A stretch of 64,000 nt of DNA, from the NCBI GenBank assembly GCA_021654635.1, contig AP025179.1, forward strand, positions 2,604,001 to 2,668,000, read 5' to 3'. The stretch comes from Mycobacterium kiyosense (GTDB lineage: Bacteria > Actinomycetota > Actinomycetes > Mycobacteriales > Mycobacteriaceae). Of this stretch, positions 19,208-29,537 are shown piece after piece (the first letter of the stretch is position 1; each line of letters opens with the position of its first letter). The notes beneath the pieces were generated by a model. It was not told the DNA's origin. It did no database searches and saw only the letters and a program-made list of their open reading frames with translations. The translations under genes and the position numbers were made by a program.

Positions 19208-20073
19208 GACGAACGCGCCGGAGAATCGCCGTGGCCAGATGCGCGCAGGCCGAGATGCCCGGAGGTGGGGGTCGCAATGCCGTGAAGCCGCCCATCGCCT
19301 TCTGATCGATCCGACCTTGTTCTAGAAAGCCGGGCCCGTGACCGCATCAGCGCGGGAATGATCACGGCGGCGGCTAACGCAGACGCGGTTTCGCCGCCGA
19401 TGATTTTCACCGGCGCGACGCCTTCGGTTTCGTGCGACTGGATGGAGGCGTTTGCCGCGTTGGCCATCGCAGATGTGGCCGCCGTGATCATCGCGAAAAA
19501 GGCACGGCGCGTCCGGTACCTGCAGGCGGTGGACATTGCGACGCTAGCGCGGCGATTTGCCGCGGACCGCCCTGATCGTTGACCACGCGCGCCATCACGA
19601 TCCCAGCGTCGACCCAGTGGTGGGTCAACCACGGTTTGGTCGGCACTCGGAGCCGCAGAACCACATATCGATGCCCTCATCGCGGCCAGTCAATCATCCT
19701 CGCGCGTGATCTTGGGTAGTCAACGTCACGCCGCCAACACCGGGTGATCGGCCACGCCGCAACCGCGAGACCGGTGCGAACAGTTTGACCGCGGGATGGG
19801 TGGTTTGTCCGATCTTCCCTAAGATATTTACTCGAAAATCGGGTGTCCATGGAGGTCTTGCACGTCGGCTGCGGCAGAGGATGGCTGCGACGACCCAGAG
19901 GCTGAGCGAGCACCCTGGGTGCCACCGAATGGGTCCTCGCAACAAAAGGGTTGGACCAAAGTCCACACCCGGGAATGCCTGGTTTCTTTAGCGCGCTTTC
20001 CGTGCGAGTGGTTAGCAATCGAAGCCCGTTGATCGGTACCGAATCGCACGGCCACCACGAGTACGCCGACACG
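19208..20073. other. No recognised gene
   Basis: Open frames exist on both strands but none shows a known family, a good ribosome site or convincing codon use. A possible small frame at 19358-19582 (plus) has neither. The stretch separates the esterase from the FHA gene. Confidence 0.5.
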
Positions 20074-20859
20074 TTAGCGCCACCGCGGTAATGCGGTTCC
20101 CGCTGGCGGGCGTCGCTGCGGTCTTAGGGTGGCGCCCGTCACCACCAAGTTGGTCTTGCCGACGGTGACGTTGCCACCCTCGCGCAAGAGTGCGCGAGTT
20201 GCGGGTACGCCGTTGACGGACGTGGCGTTTGCGCTGTTCACGTCGCGTATTTCCAGACCCGCCGTGGTCGACTCCAACACCGCGTGTACGCGCGATGCGA
20301 AAGCGTCGTCGACAACGAGTTCATTGGTCACGTCGCGACCCACCGTTTCCGGCGCCACTAAGCTTTGTGGCGGCGGCGGGCCCATCGTGTGGGCGAGCCG
20401 GTCGACTTCTAGTTGTTCCCAACACGGCTGCGGCCGCGTGAATGGCGCCGTACTGGCAGCCTGAGCCCTGCCGTAGGTGATCGTCGGGGCAATCCGTTTG
20501 AGCGTGGGCAAGCTCGGCGGTATTGATGCTGCGAAGCGGTTGCCCACTCCGAAGGTTAGCCGCGGTCCTTGCGGACTTCCTAGCGTGACGGTTTGTCGGT
20601 CGCGGATGGCGAGCGGTCCGACGCGAACACCGCCGAGAAACACGCCGTACCGGCTGGTGTCGACCACTCGCCACTGCGTGCCGTCGAATCGCAGAATCGC
20701 GTGGATGCGCGAAACCAGCTGACGAACAGCTGGTTGGCCGTCATGCAGCCAGATGTCGCAATCGCGGTGGCGACCAACGGTGACCTCACCGCAATAAAAG
20801 GTGTACATCGCCGAGGCAAGCCAGACGGTCAGCGGCGGTAGTAGTTTTCCCTCGCTCAC
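20074..20859 (-). CDS. Twin-FHA domain protein
   Basis: A 261-residue protein with two forkhead-associated domains and no other domain. FHA-1 is at residues of about 8-105 (TVGRHRDCDIWLHDG, VSRIHAILRFDGTQWRVVD and SRYGVFLGGVRV). FHA-2 is at about 170-255 (VGRDVTNELVVDDAFASRVH and NATSVNGVPA). The order, spacing and linker resemble the N-terminal part of the mycobacterial ABC transporter Rv1747, which is controlled by kinase PknF, but the ATPase and membrane parts are absent. FHA-1 keeps the phosphothreonine-binding Gly-Arg and Ser-Arg-x-His. It probably binds phosphorylated partners of Ser/Thr kinases. Confidence 0.8.
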   Translation of the reverse strand: MSEGKLLPPLTVWLASAMYTFYCGEVTVGRHRDCDIWLHDGQPAVRQLVSRIHAILRFDGTQWRVVDTSRYGVFLGGVRVGPLAIRDRQTVTLGSPQGPRLTFGVGNRFAASIPPSLPTLKRIAPTITYGRAQAASTAPFTRPQPCWEQLEVDRLAHTMGPPPPQSLVAPETVGRDVTNELVVDDAFASRVHAVLESTTAGLEIRDVNSANATSVNGVPATRALLREGGNVTVGKTNLVVTGATLRPQRRPPAGTALPRWR

Positions 20860-21164
20860 TATTTGCCCTCCAGGCGCGCTACGGCGATCAGCCCAGTGGC
20901 ATTCGGCACACCGGAAGTCGGCTGGATCATAGGGTCGGCCGCCGTGATGCGATACGCGTGCCCGGCTGCGATCGGCACGTATCTACAACTATGATTCGCC
21001 AGTGCCCATTTTCGCCAGTTCCCATCGGTGAGCCGTGATGGGCCGGAATGGTCCGGGTGGGGGAGTAGCCAAGCAGTAGTGGACTTCGTTGCACGCCCAT
21101 TGCTGACGCTGCATTGCTGGAAGAACGAGCAATTGCGGCGGAACGGCATAACTGTGGGCTGTTG
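20860..21164. other. No recognised gene; possible IS110 left-end relic
   Basis: No gene seen. At 21163-21230 (TCAGTTGAAGTGAG onward to GGAGAGACC) the plus strand loosely resembles the IS110 left end at 4186-4240 (TCAACTGAAGTGAG to GGAGACC). This could be a relic that cut off the 3' end of the small secreted protein gene. Confidence 0.3.
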
Positions 21165-21398
21165 TCAGTTGAAGTGAGAGTTTCCACCCAAAGGCCTGGT
21201 CGGCATATAGGAGAGACCGTCCAGGACCCCGAGTTCTATTTCTTTGTCGAGGGCAGGGCTGCCAGGTGCATGTGGTTCCCGACAGTCGCCCCTGCAGGCA
21301 AGGACACCGAAGGATGGGGTTTCAGTGGCGATTGCCGGCGCAAACCCGAGAAGGCAAGAGACGATCAGTGCTCCGTTGATAATGGTTTTCGCAATCAT
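21165..21398 (-). CDS. Small secreted mycobacterial protein
   Basis: A 77-residue product starting MIAKTIINGALIVSCLLGFA, a typical Sec signal peptide, cleaved near AIA-TETP. The mature part has two Cys (VLACRGDCRE) and PGSPALDKEIELGVLDGLS, which resembles a family of short exported mycobacterial proteins of unknown role. GAGGGG lies upstream of the ATG. The last residues after DGLS do not match that pattern, so the 3' end may be replaced by foreign sequence. Confidence 0.5.
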   Translation of the reverse strand: MIAKTIINGALIVSCLLGFAPAIATETPSFGVLACRGDCREPHAPGSPALDKEIELGVLDGLSYMPTRPLGGNSHFN

Positions 21399-21561
21399 TG
21401 AATAAGTTCCCCTCGGATGAGCCATCGTGTACTACTGTAGTCAAATTCTGCCGACATCGGTGCCATACGCAAGTTGACGGTCACTTACGTTGCCAAACCG
21501 TTGAACACCGAGTCACGGGCCATGTTGCGTTGCATCGCGGTGTAGGGGGGGGCCCGCGTCA

Positions 21562-21982
21562 TTATCGGATGATCACGACAGGGCACGGGGCGTGCTGGGC
21601 GCATTGGGTGCTTACCGAACCTAGCAATAGACCTGTGAACCCGCCACGGCCGCGGGAACCCACGACCAGCAGGTCGGCGTCGCGTGCCGCCGCGGTCAGC
21701 GCCCGCACCGGGGATGCCTCCTCGACGACGCGCTCCACGGCGTCGGCGTCAGCTCCCAACGCTGCACGAACAGCGGTCTGAGATAACTGCTCGGCCTCCT
21801 GCTGCAACGCGCCATGGGCGGCTTGGGCGGCGAGGTGGGCGATCTCGCCGCCCTGGAAAGGAAACGTCCAAGCATAGACGGCCCGCACCACCGCCCCGCG
21901 CAGGCGCGCTTCATCCAGGGCCCAACGCAGCGCCTTGCCGGATGCGGGGGGAGCCGTCGATTCCAACGACGATGGCGGCCAT
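21562..21982 (-). pseudogene. Universal stress protein, frameshifted at codon 12
   Basis: The start MAAIVVGIDGSP is in one frame and SGKALRWALDEARLRGAVVR to the end in another. The switch is in a run of six G (21946-21951); five would give an uninterrupted 140-residue protein. The C-terminus has the ATP-binding signature GSRGRGGFTGLLLGSVS of UspA proteins, so this is the nucleotide-binding type. In mycobacteria such proteins respond to hypoxia and nitric oxide. It is likely functional if the extra base is a sequencing error. Confidence 0.8.
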
Positions 21983-22259
21983 AGCACCTCAATTCGTTTT
22001 GTTTCGTCTTGTTCGGTTAATGATGCCGGGTGGGGTAGACAAGTGTCCGACTGTTCGGTGCCACCCCATGGCTTTGGTGCTCGCCTCGTGTCCGTGGCGG
22101 GTGTAATCATGAGCCACTGTGACGAGGTGTCAACACGCCCTCTGTAGTCGATTGGTGAAGACACATCGACCGCGCTGCCCTCCCGCGCCTTCACCACCCT
22201 CCTACCGCTCGCGGCCAAGCGCTGCCATGTCAACCCACCACTCCGACACGATGTCCGTA

Positions 22260-23224
22260 TCAGTCCGGCTGTTCTGGGGAGCGGTGAACCGGTCCGTGCG
22301 GTGCGGCGCAATGCTCGTCGCGGCCCTGACCGCCGGCTGCGGCCGCGCCCGCGTGGTCGACCTGCAAGGTGGTGTGGTCGAGGTGATACTCGGCGAGCAG
22401 GAGGTTTTCAATGGCATCTCGCGTAGCGTGGCAGTCGACATCGCCGACCAGCACGTGCGCCGACAGCGACAACTGACCCGACGTAATTTGCCAAACGTGC
22501 AGATCGTGCACCTCAATGACTGTGTCGATGGCAGCGATGCGCTGCCCGATGACCCTCGGATCCGCCTCAGCAGGGGCCGCTTCTAAAAAGATGCGGCCCG
22601 ACTCGCGCACCAGCGTCCACCCGGCGCGCGCCATCAACGCCGCTACCAGCAGCGCGGCGATTGCGTCCGCACGGGCAAATCCAGTGACCCACACCACCGC
22701 ACCAGCGATCGCGGTTCCGATAAACGCATACAGGTCGTTGAGAATGTGTTGGAACGCCCCCCTGGACGTTGAGGCTGCTGCGGTTGGCGCGGCTAATACT
22801 CCACGCCGCCGCAATATTGATCACGATCCCCACCAGGGCGGTGAACAGCACCAACGGTCCCGAGAACCTGTGGTGGGTCGATCAACCGGCGCACCGATTC
22901 GTAGACAAACCAGACCGCCAGCAGCAACAACGTGATCCCGTTGGCCTGCGCCGAGAGAATCTCCACCCGTTTGAAACCGTAGGTGTATCGGCCCTCGGCG
23001 GGCCGCGCGGCCAGCCGGATGGCCACCAAGGCCAGCACAATCGAGCCCGCATCGGTGAGCATGTGGCCGGCGTCGGAGATCAACGCCAACGAATGCGCCA
23101 GCACACCGACGACCACCTCGGCGGCCATGAACCCGACAATCAACACCAACGCGATGGCCAGCCACCGCCGATCCGCGTCCGCGGACACCTCATGGCTGTG
23201 AACGTGCCCGTCCTCATGTCCCAC
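22260..23224 (-). pseudogene. Cation diffusion facilitator (Zn/Cd/Co exporter), frameshifted
   Basis: A CDF exporter. The His-rich N-terminus (GHEDGHVHSHE) leads to helix 2 with metal site HSLALISDAGHMLTDAG and helix 5 with HILNDLYAF. The cytoplasmic domain has EVHDLHVWQITSGQLSLSAH. Two indels break it, one near 22865 and one in a run of six C at 22757-22762. With both corrected it is a normal protein of about 320 residues of the ZitB/CzcD type. It would export Zn2+, Cd2+ or Co2+ in exchange for protons. A weak palindrome (CATATGCATGTG) lies upstream at 23344 and could bind an ArsR-type regulator. Confidence 0.8.
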
Positions 23225-23896
23225 GCTGCAGAACCCTCCACCCGTTCGGCTCGTTCGCGTCTGCCACCGTGGTGGCGTTGCGTCTGGTCACGGGGAGGAC
23301 GCGACAGATTTCGGATCACGAACCCCCGATACAAACATTAGCTCATATGCATGTGCGAATACTAGGAGTCCTCGCCGTCGTTCCAGTCCCGCGCCGAGCT
23401 CGCTACGCCTGCCGCCGGCCGCGCGACTCGACATTGACTCCCTGACTAGTCAAACTCCGGATCGGCCGGGCACCCCGGCGCGGCATTGCGGCCATCCGAG
23501 GGATATCGCCGTGGGCTTGGCCTCAGAAAGAAGGCAGACCGGTCCGAATCGGACAACGTTGTCGAGGACCAGACGGCGATTCCCCTCGATCATGCCGTAG
23601 TCGGCGTGTCCTGCGACGTTACCGGCGTCGGTCTCAGAATGCCGAATCCCGTTGCGCAACGGCTGCGGATGCATGTTTAGCTGCTCGGCGCCGCCGCCGG
23701 GTCACCGGCCTGGGATTCGACTACCGATATATCCACAACGCACGTCCCGATTCATCGGCACCGACACGCTCACGCGACTCGGCCACGCACTTGCCCGTTC
23801 CCACCGAGACGTCGGCTTGTATTGTTCTCCGATTTGCAGGATCAAGCCTCCCTCGCGACTTCCGCGAAAGCGGGAAGCCGGGCGCTGCCGATGCCG
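23225..23896. other. No recognised gene
   Basis: Between the CDF exporter and the PPE gene. Short frames on both strands have no family match and no good ribosome sites. The first 120 bases probably hold the exporter's promoter. Confidence 0.45.
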
Positions 23897-25094
23897 TTAG
23901 CCGATGGTCGCTGGTGGTACCACCGTCAGGCGGGGCATGAACCGGGGGATCAGGGCCGACGGTATTGCCCATGTTGCCTCCGGTGCGCTCGGCCGTGCCC
24001 GCCAGCGGCGCGCCCAGCAGGCTGGGCGGATCGCTTCCCGTGGCTGCCGGGGCGGCACCCGAACTGATCTCGGGCAGTGTCGCCGCCGCGGGGCTGACCG
24101 CCGGCGCCGCCGCGACCCAGGTCTGCGGCACCGACAACGCACCGACCGCGGCCGCGCGACCCACCCCCGCTGAACCCGCTGCTCCGCTCAGTCCTGCCGA
24201 GCCAAAGGACCCCAGTGCGCCCGGACCGAGCCCGCTGGCCAGGCCCGATCCCGAAGCCGTATCGGTGGCCGCGCTAATCCCCGGCATCAACGACTTCACC
24301 TGGTTCGCATTCGAGAGCAGCGCACTGGAAATCTACCCGATCCGGCTTGTATTGGACAAGACCGGATTGACGGTACTCAGCGACGAACCCAGCGACGCCA
24401 GCGACGGTGTGGACCCGGTGGACGATGCGGACGACAGCGGCGAGGCGAGCTGCTGCAGCGCCGTGGGCACCGTGGCGATCACCTGGGACAGGACCGCCTG
24501 GGTGTTGGTGCTGGCGGCGGTGCCGGTGGCTTGGGCGACCGCGGCGCCTTGCGCGGCCAGCCCGGCCGGGTTGGTAGTGGGCTGCGGCGGGCTGAACGGG
24601 GTCAATGTCGCAGCACTCGCCGAGGCGCCGGCGTAGCCATACATCGCGGCGGCATCTTGGGCCCACATCGCCGCGTAGTGGGCTTCGGTGGCCGCGATCG
24701 CCGGCGTGTTTTGCCCGAGCATGTTGGTGGCGATCAGCGACGTCAGCAGGCTGCGGTTGGCCGCGATCGCCGGCGCCGGCACCGTCATCGCAAATGCCGC
24801 CTCATAGGCGGTGGCCGCGGCCCTGGCCTGGGTGCCCGTCTGTTCAGCCGGGGCGGCGGTGGTGGTCATCCACGCCACGTAGGGGGCGGCCGCAGCGGCC
24901 ATTGACACCGACGCCGGTCCCAGCCACGGCCCACCGGTCAGACCTGCGATCACCGAGCGGTAGAAGCTGGCCGCGGAACCCAATTCGGCGGCCAGCCCGT
25001 CCCAGGCCGCCGCAGCGGCCAGCATCGACCCCGAGCCGGGACCGGCATACATTCGCGCGGAGTTGAGCTCCGGCGGTAGCGCCCCGAAATCCAT
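23897..25094 (-). pseudogene. PPE-SVP gene with internal stop and frameshift
   Basis: The start [20 protein letters not shown] follows a PE fragment by 14 bases, the usual PE-PPE spacing. W-x-G is in [20 protein letters not shown] is present, and LSVPQTW marks the SVP subfamily. An in-frame TAG at 24333-24335 interrupts the gene at codon 254, after SNTSRIG, and the same frame continues SSALLSNANQVKSLMPGISA. A second fault, one extra C in a run near 23950, separates GNMGNTVGPDP from the normal ending RFMPRLTVVPPATIG (stop at 23897). The in-frame TAG is less easily explained as an indel error than the frameshift. Confidence 0.85.
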
Positions 25095-25108
25095 TGCTGC
25101 ACTTCTCC

Positions 25109-25274
25109 TTAGCCCGCTGCGGCCGCGTTGGCGGCCTCGGTGGCCGCATACGCGCCAGCACTGGCGCCCATCGCGACAGTGAATTGGTCATGCATCGCCG
25201 CGGCGTGGGCGCTGACCTCCTGGTAGAGGCTCGCGTGCGCGGCGAACTGCGTCGCGGTCAGCGCCGACACCGCG
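25109..25274 (-). pseudogene. PE family protein, 5' half lost to a transposon
   Basis: The reverse strand encodes DAVSALTATQFAAHASLYQE, then [20 protein letters not shown] and [10 protein letters not shown], the second half of a PE domain. The conserved start of PE proteins is missing because the zinc-ribbon/DDE/ATPase transposon begins at about 25275. The missing half is not seen at the other side of the transposon, so the insertion was followed by deletion or rearrangement. Confidence 0.85.
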
Positions 25275-25278
25275 TCAG

Positions 25279-25956
25279 GTGTCTCTGGCAGGAGCTGCGG
25301 GAGGGCCGTCTGTTGCGCTTGGAGGCGCAGTGGTCACCGTAGAGACGGATGTCGATCGAGTCGAGCGCAGGTTGGCCGCGGGTGAGTTGAGCTGCCCGGC
25401 GTGTGGTGGGGTGCTGGCGGGTTGGGGGCGGGCCAGGCCGCGAGAGCTTCGAGGTGCGGACGGGCCGGTGTGGTTGTGTCCTCGCCGGTCGCGGTGCACC
25501 GGCTGTGGGGTGACGCATGTGTTGTTGCCTTTGACGGTGCTGCTGCGCCGCGCCGATGTGGGTGCGGTGATCGTGGCGGCGTTGGTGGCCAGGGCGGTGC
25601 GCCGGGTGGGTTTTCGTCGGATCGCCGCCGAGCTGTCGCGCCCGCCGGAGACGGTGCGGGGCTGGCTGCGTCGCTTCGGTGCGCGGGCCGAAGCGGTGCG
25701 GTCGGTGTTCACGGTGTGGCTGCGTGCGGTGGATGCCGACCCGGTTATGCCTGAGGCTGCCGGGGGCGGGTTCGCAGACGCGATGACGGCGATCGCCGCG
25801 CTCGCCGCGGCCATTGGGCGCCGGTTCGTGGTGTCTGAGGTGTCGCTGGCCGAGGCCGCGGTGGCGGTGTCAGGTGGGCGGTTGTTGGCGCCGGGCTGGC
25901 CCGAGAGGCCAGTGCAACACGAGTCGACCCTGCCGCTGGTGCCGATCACGCCGTAA
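25279..25956 (+). CDS. Zinc-ribbon helix-turn-helix protein (DUF6431-like)
   Basis: About 220 residues. A Cys-rich N-terminus (CPACGGVL and CPRRSRCTGCG) forms a likely zinc ribbon. A helix-turn-helix follows (RRVGFRRIAAELSRPPETVR, GWLRRFGARAEAVR). The C-terminal part is Ala-rich. Proteins of this type are found beside IS481-like transposases and probably bind transposon DNA. The start is uncertain: the GTG at 25279 lies at the transposon edge and later GTG codons near 25336 would also serve. Confidence 0.6.
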   Translation: MSLAGAAGGPSVALGGAVVTVETDVDRVERRLAAGELSCPACGGVLAGWGRARPRELRGADGPVWLCPRRSRCTGCGVTHVLLPLTVLLRRADVGAVIVAALVARAVRRVGFRRIAAELSRPPETVRGWLRRFGARAEAVRSVFTVWLRAVDADPVMPEAAGGGFADAMTAIAALAAAIGRRFVVSEVSLAEAAVAVSGGRLLAPGWPERPVQHESTLPLVPITP

Positions 25957-26005
25957 ACCTTTCCGCTGTCATGTGTTTGAAAAGACAGCTAAGGGAGGAC
26001 CGCCG

Positions 26006-27417
26006 GTGGTCGGGGATGATGAGGTGAAGGTGCGGGCCGAGCGGGCCCGGGCGATCGGGCTTTTCCGGTACCAGTTGATCCGGGAGGCCGCCGATGCGGC
26101 GCATTCCACTAAACAACGCGGCAAGATGGTGCGCGAGCTGGCATCGCGCGAGCACACCGACCCGTTCGGGCAGCGGGTGCGCATCAGCCGCCAGAGTATT
26201 GATCGCTGGATCCGCGACTGGCGTGCCGGCGGGTTCGACGCGCTGGTGCCCAACGCGCGTCAGTGCACCCCGCGCACCCCGGCCGAGGTGCTGGAGCTGG
26301 CGGTGGCACTGCGGCGGGAGAATCCGCAGCGCACCGCCGCGGCGATCCGCCGGATCCTGCGGACCCAGCTGGGCTGGGCACCCGACGAACGCACCCTGCA
26401 ACGCAACTTCCACCGGCTCGGCCTCACCGTCGCAACGGCCGGGTCGGCGCCGGTGTTCGGGCGGTTCGAGGCCGAACACCCCCACGACCTGTGGACTGGG
26501 GATGCGTTGCACGGCATACGAATTGCTGCCCGCAAGACGTACTTGTTCGCGTTTTTGGACGATCATTCCCGCTGCTGCCCGGCTACCGGTGGGGCTATGC
26601 CGGGGACACGGTGCGACTGGCCGCCGCGCTGCGCCCAGCGCTGGCCTCCCGCGGTGTCCCCAAGGCGATCTACGTCGACCGCGGCTCAGCGTTCGTCGAT
26701 GCGTGGCTGTTACGCGCGTGCGCTAAACTTGGTGTGCGCCTTGTTCATTCGACGCCATACCGGCCGGAGGGCCGGGGCAAGATAGAACGGTTTTTCAGGA
26801 CCGTGCGCGATCAGTTTTTGGTTGAGATCACCGGCGAACCCGACACTATCGGCCGCCATCATGTGACCGACCTGGACGAGTTGAATCGGCTTCTCGCGGC
26901 CTGGACCGAAACGGTCTATCACCGCACGATCCATTCCGAAACCGGGCAAACCCCGCTGCAGCGCTGGTGCGCCCCTGGGCCGGTCGCCCTGCCCGCCCCC
27001 GAAGCGCTCACCGAGGCGTTCCTGTGGGAGGCGCACCGGCGCGTGAGCAAGACCGCCACCGTGGCACTACAAGGCAATTCCTATGAAGTCGACCCGGCAC
27101 TGGTCGGACGCAAGGTCGAGTTGGTGTTCGACCCGTTCGACCTGACCCGCATCGAGGTCCGCCTGGCGGGCGTGCCGATGGGGCTGGCGATCCCGCACCA
27201 CATCAGCCGCCATTCCCATCCCAAGGCCAAACCCGAAACCCCCACCGCGCCAACCCAACCGTCCGGGATCGACTACGCGCAGCTGATCGAGACCGCGCAC
27301 GCGGCCGAACTGGCCCGCGGCGTCAACTACGCCGCCCTCACCGCAGCCGCCGAGGCCAGCGGGGAGATCCCCGGACAGCTCGACCTGCTCACCGGCCAGG
27401 AGGCCCAACCGAAATGA
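26006..27417 (+). pseudogene. IS481-type DDE transposase, frameshifted
   Basis: A transposase of about 470 residues. The N-terminal HTH region is RISRQSIDRWIRDWRAGGFD. The DDE core has Asp in DLWTGDALHGI, Asp in YVDRGSAFVD and Glu in EGRGKIERFFRTV. An indel near 26575 separates FLDDHSR from LPGYRWGYAGDTVRLAAAL. The GTG start has AAGGGAGGA upstream. The last codons overlap the ATPase start (ATGATG). Confidence 0.8.
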
Positions 27418-28225
27418 TGCCCAACCTGATCTCCTACTTTGGCTTTTCCCGCACGCCTTTTGGCCGCGATCTGGCCCGGGGATGTTGCACCGCCACAGCG
27501 CCCACAACGAAGCAGTCGCCCGCATCGGCTGGTGCATCGCCGAACGGCGCATCGGTGTGATCACCGGCGAAGTCGGCGCAGGCAAGACCGTGGCCGTGCG
27601 TGCCGCGCTGGCCGCCCTGGACCGCAGCCGCCACAGCATCATCTACCTGCCCGACCCCACCGTCGGCGTGCGCGGCATCCACCACCGCATCGTCGCCTCC
27701 CTGGGCGGCCAACCCCTGACCCACCACGCCACCCTGGCTCCCCAAGCCGCCGACGCACTGGCCGCCGAACACGCCGAAAGGGGAAGAGTCGCCACCGTCG
27801 TGGTCGAGGAGGCCCACCTCCTCGGCCACGACCAATTAGAGGCCATCCGCTTGCTCACCAACCACGATCTCGATTCGTCGAGCCCGTTCGCCTGCCTGCT
27901 CGTCGGCCAACCCACCCTGCGGTGGCGGATGAAACTCGGCGTGCTCTCCGCGCTCGACCAGCGCATCGGGCTGCGCTACACGATGCCGCCCATGACCGAC
28001 AAAGAAACCACCAGCTACCTACGCCACCACCTCAAGCTGGCCGGACGCGACGACACACTGTTCTCCGACGACGCCGTCGGCTTGATCCACCAGACCAGCC
28101 GCGGCTACCCCCGCGCGGTCAACAACCTCGCACTCCAAGCCCTCGTCGCCGCGTTCGGCGCCAACAAAGCCATCGTCGACGAATCCTCCACCCGCACCGC
28201 CGTCGCCGAAGTCACGGCAGACTAG
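27417..28225 (+). pseudogene. AAA ATPase of transposon (ExeA/TniB-like), frameshifted
   Basis: A protein of about 269 residues: MPNLISYFGFSRTPFGRDLA, Walker A GEVGAGKT, Walker B VVVEEAHLL and the sensor region LLVGQPTLRWRM. Such ATPases act with the transposase in choosing targets, as IstB and TniB do. A missing C near 27475 (GCCCGGGG) splits the first 20 codons from the rest. A frame starting at 27482 retains the whole ATPase core, so some activity is possible even as written. Confidence 0.8.
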
Positions 28226-28253
28226 ACACCAACCCGACACCCTGAACACCACC

Positions 28254-28282
28254 GACCCCGCCGGACATCGCCCGGCGGGGTC
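28254..28282 (+). terminator. Rho-independent-type terminator
   Basis: A perfect 11-bp stem GACCCCGCCGG / CCGGCGGGGTC with a 7-base loop lies 28 bases after the ATPase stop. There is only a short T-containing tail (ATTTCAT), as is common in mycobacteria. Confidence 0.75.
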
Positions 28283-28430
28283 ATTTCATGCCCCCACATC
28301 CTCACCGCCAACGCCGCCATCATGCTCATGCTGAATGCCGGGCAACACTATTGCCGCACCACCAATACGTGTGCACCAAACACCGCTACTGGATCGGGCC
28401 ACCGGATGCCGGCCAGCCAGCCACCCCACG

Positions 28431-29537
28431 TTAAGCGGCAGGCTTGGCCGACGGCCGGCGGCTCGGTTCTTGTCTCATGGTGCGATCCTGATAATGCCTG
28501 GCGGCATGGGTCGCGTGGGCGACGGCTCCGCCGGGCCGCGACCGCCGTTGGCGCCACCACCGCCGCCGCCGCCACCGCTGCCGGCGCCGTCGCCACCGAC
28601 GCCACCACCGCCAGCAGCACCCCCGGCTGAGGAGCAACAACGGGAGGTTCCACCTGTTGTGGTGGGGGCGGCTCCTGGGGTGGAGGTGGGGCTCCTGGGG
28701 TGGAGGTGGGGGCTCCTGGGGTGGAGGTGGGGGCTCCTGCGGCGGAAACGGCGGCTGCTGAGGCACAGGCGGCGGCTGCTGCTTTGGTGGCTGCGACGGC
28801 GCGGGCGCCCGTGGTGGTATGAGGATGTTCGCCGGTGGCGCCGGAATCTGCGGCGGCTTCGGCGCGATCGTCTCCCCTGCGGGAATGGCTTCGATCAGCG
28901 GAGCGAGCACATCGCTAGGCGCGTTGCAGTCCGATCGGTCGCCCCAGTTGTGGCTCGCAACGATGACGCCGCCGACGATCGAGTGCGGTAGCCGCACCGC
29001 ACTGGTGGGTGTGCGTTGCTGCCATGCCGCCTGGGTGTTGATCATGTCCGAAACCGGCGGTCGGTCCCACAAATCGCAGTCCGAGGTGATTACGTTGTGC
29101 GTGTACGTAGCGAACAGGTGTGTGGGTTCATGTATTCGCGGAACGCGAGTAGCGCTGAAAGAAGCGATTTTGTCCTGGTGGAACGGGCAGTAGACCTGCA
29201 CGGCCGCAGTGACGAAGCGGGAGAAGGTGCGCGTGAGGCGGTCACGAGGGTATCGGCGCAGGCTCGGGTCATTGTTGACCGCAAAGGTCGTCATCGACTC
29301 GACGACTCCATCCACCGGCATACCGCCGTCGAGCCGGCCACAAACTTGATGGGCTGTGGCGATCAGGCTTGGCGCGTTCGCGAGGGCGGGTATGCCATGT
29401 TGATCAAGCAATGCCAGAAACTGGTCGTCCTGGTTCGGGTCGGCCGCTGCTGGGCTGCCGCCCAGGATTGCGGCGCCGATGAGTATCACGGTGGCGGTAG
29501 CCATGGCTCCCGCGCGGCTAGCGGTGCCGGTGAACAT
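28431..29537 (-). CDS. DUF732 exported protein with Pro-rich C-terminal region
   Basis: A signal peptide (TATVILIGAAILGGSPAAA) is followed by a DUF732 domain (DDQFLALLDQHGIPA, ATAHQVCGRLDGG), a domain common in small secreted mycobacterial proteins. A middle part follows with several Cys and His (HDSDCDLWDRPP region), then Pro-rich repeats. The repeat PPPPPQEP is encoded three times at 28673-28745. One copy has four G instead of five, so the frame slips there and the last 100 residues become Arg/Trp-rich nonsense. In another frame the tail stays Pro/Ala/Val-rich. The function is unknown. Confidence 0.65.
   Translation of the reverse strand: MFTGTASRAGAMATATVILIGAAILGGSPAAADPNQDDQFLALLDQHGIPALANAPSLIATAHQVCGRLDGGMPVDGVVESMTTFAVNNDPSLRRYPRDRLTRTFSRFVTAAVQVYCPFHQDKIASFSATRVPRIHEPTHLFATYTHNVITSDCDLWDRPPVSDMINTQAAWQQRTPTSAVRLPHSIVGGVIVASHNWGDRSDCNAPSDVLAPLIEAIPAGETIAPKPPQIPAPPANILIPPRAPAPSQPPKQQPPPVPQQPPFPPQEPPPPPQEPPPPPQEPHLHPRSRPHHNRWNLPLLLLSRGCCWRWWRRWRRRRQRWRRRRWWRQRRSRPGGAVAHATHAARHYQDRTMRQEPSRRPSAKPAA
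28673..28745. repeat. Tandem 24-base repeat encoding a Pro-rich motif
   Basis: Three copies of GCTCCTGGGGTGGAGGTGGG plus G-run. The first copy is one base short, which causes the frameshift of the DUF732 protein tail. Such repeats can change length by slippage. Confidence 0.75.

Larger units (their letters stand above)
25275..28282 (+). mobile_element. Three-gene transposon: zinc-ribbon/HTH, DDE transposase, AAA ATPase
   Basis: Three closely packed plus-strand genes end with a strong hairpin. The set of an IS481-type integrase, an ExeA/TniB-like ATPase and a zinc-ribbon HTH protein is found in actinobacterial transposons. The left edge is where the PE gene stops matching. The right edge and terminal repeats are not resolved by eye. 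Confidence 0.65.

Noticed and set aside
19358..19582. Possible small membrane protein
   Set aside because: One hydrophobic stretch but no ribosome site and no family; a frame on the opposite strand is equally open.
28673..28745. CRISPR-like or regulatory repeat
   Set aside because: The 24-base units are contiguous and encode a Pro-rich peptide repeat, so they are coding tandem repeats.
28348..28991. Plus-strand Pro/Leu-rich frame opposite the DUF732 gene
   Set aside because: It is the antisense of Gly/Pro-rich repeats; the minus strand has a signal peptide and a known domain.
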